The notes below the pieces were generated by a model, which was given only the letters and a program-made list of their open reading frames with translations, made no database searches and was not told the origin of the DNA. A DNA stretch of 32,361 nucleotides from DAMCZI01 sp032095175 (GTDB lineage Bacteria > Bacillota > Clostridia > Clostridiales > Caloramatoraceae). A program made the position numbers and the translations under genes. Each line of letters starts with the position of its first letter. The stretch's first letter is position 1. The stretch is taken from assembly GCA_032095175.1 (NCBI GenBank), contig DAMCZI010000050.1:1-32361 (forward strand). The letters are read 5' to 3'. Shown piece after piece: positions 32,321-32,361 of this stretch.

Positions 32321-32361
32321 AGAAAATAACAAGTCAATATTTTGGTCTATTTTGTGTCATA
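32311..32361 (+). mobile_element. MITE-like element R2, second copy, cut by the window end
   Basis: GGCGTATTAAAGAAAATAAC matches the left end of the element at 14075 with one change, and the similarity continues (AGTCAATATTTTG-TCTATTTTGT-TCATA) to the last base. TAA (32308-32310) precedes it, as in the first copy. The right half lies outside the window. Confidence 0.8.

Overview
Low-GC, Gram-positive chromosomal DNA, most likely from a spore-forming Clostridia of the Clostridiaceae (a Caloramator/Clostridium-like organism is my guess). The reasons are the AT-rich sequence, strong AGGAGG-type ribosome binding sites with frequent GTG/TTG starts, SAM-I, FMN and c-di-GMP-I riboswitches, a raiA-type ncRNA beside hpf, and the Firmicutes synteny comFA-comFC / hpf-secA-prfB. 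All genes but one (an HD-GYP protein) are on the + strand. I see no prophage, CRISPR array, rRNA or intact insertion sequence.

Layout. 1-1050: a tRNA cluster (Val-Thr-Tyr) and a small YkvA-like membrane protein. 1110-2780: SAM-riboswitch-controlled metK and a 50-residue YvrJ-type protein. 2785-7731: a palindromic repeat, a long hairpin leader, recD2, a ComFA homologue that has lost its ATPase motifs, and comFC. 7757-14074: raiA-type ncRNA, a DnaA-box cluster, hpf, secA, a lone flagellin and prfB with its programmed frameshift. This resembles the Bacillus comF-to-prfB motility island with almost all flagellar genes missing. 14075-16762: a MITE-like hairpin element, an unrecognised 363-residue protein, and corA behind a 12-codon leader ORF plus two mutually exclusive hairpins. 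16936-20294: a GAF-GGDEF diguanylate cyclase and tex. 20354-22665: tandem amidohydrolase paralogues. 22915-24500: a Crp/Fnr regulator and FMN-riboswitch-controlled ribU. 24682-28028: a divergent pair, a tandem HD-GYP protein (- strand) and an H-NOX/chemoreceptor fusion. 28153-30463: tsaE-tsaB-rimI and a CBS-ACT protein. 30664-32361: a c-di-GMP riboswitch ahead of a secreted stalk-domain protein, a DUF3267-like membrane metalloprotease, and a second MITE-like copy cut by the window end.

Themes. (1) Cyclic-di-GMP: one gene that should make it (GGDEF), one that should degrade it (HD-GYP) and one target (c-di-GMP riboswitch) lie within 15 kb. (2) Gas sensing: the chemoreceptor carries an H-NOX domain with the residues associated with O2 binding. 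(3) RNA control: SAM, FMN and c-di-GMP riboswitches, the raiA RNA, the prfB frameshift and the corA leader. (4) Small dispersed palindromes in at least three families, mostly at gene ends or in promoters. The best candidates for something undescribed are the corA leader-peptide switch, the TCGCA-motif operators shared by signalling genes, the compact DnaA-box cluster, the ATPase-dead ComFA, and the MITE that supplies a stop codon to its host gene.
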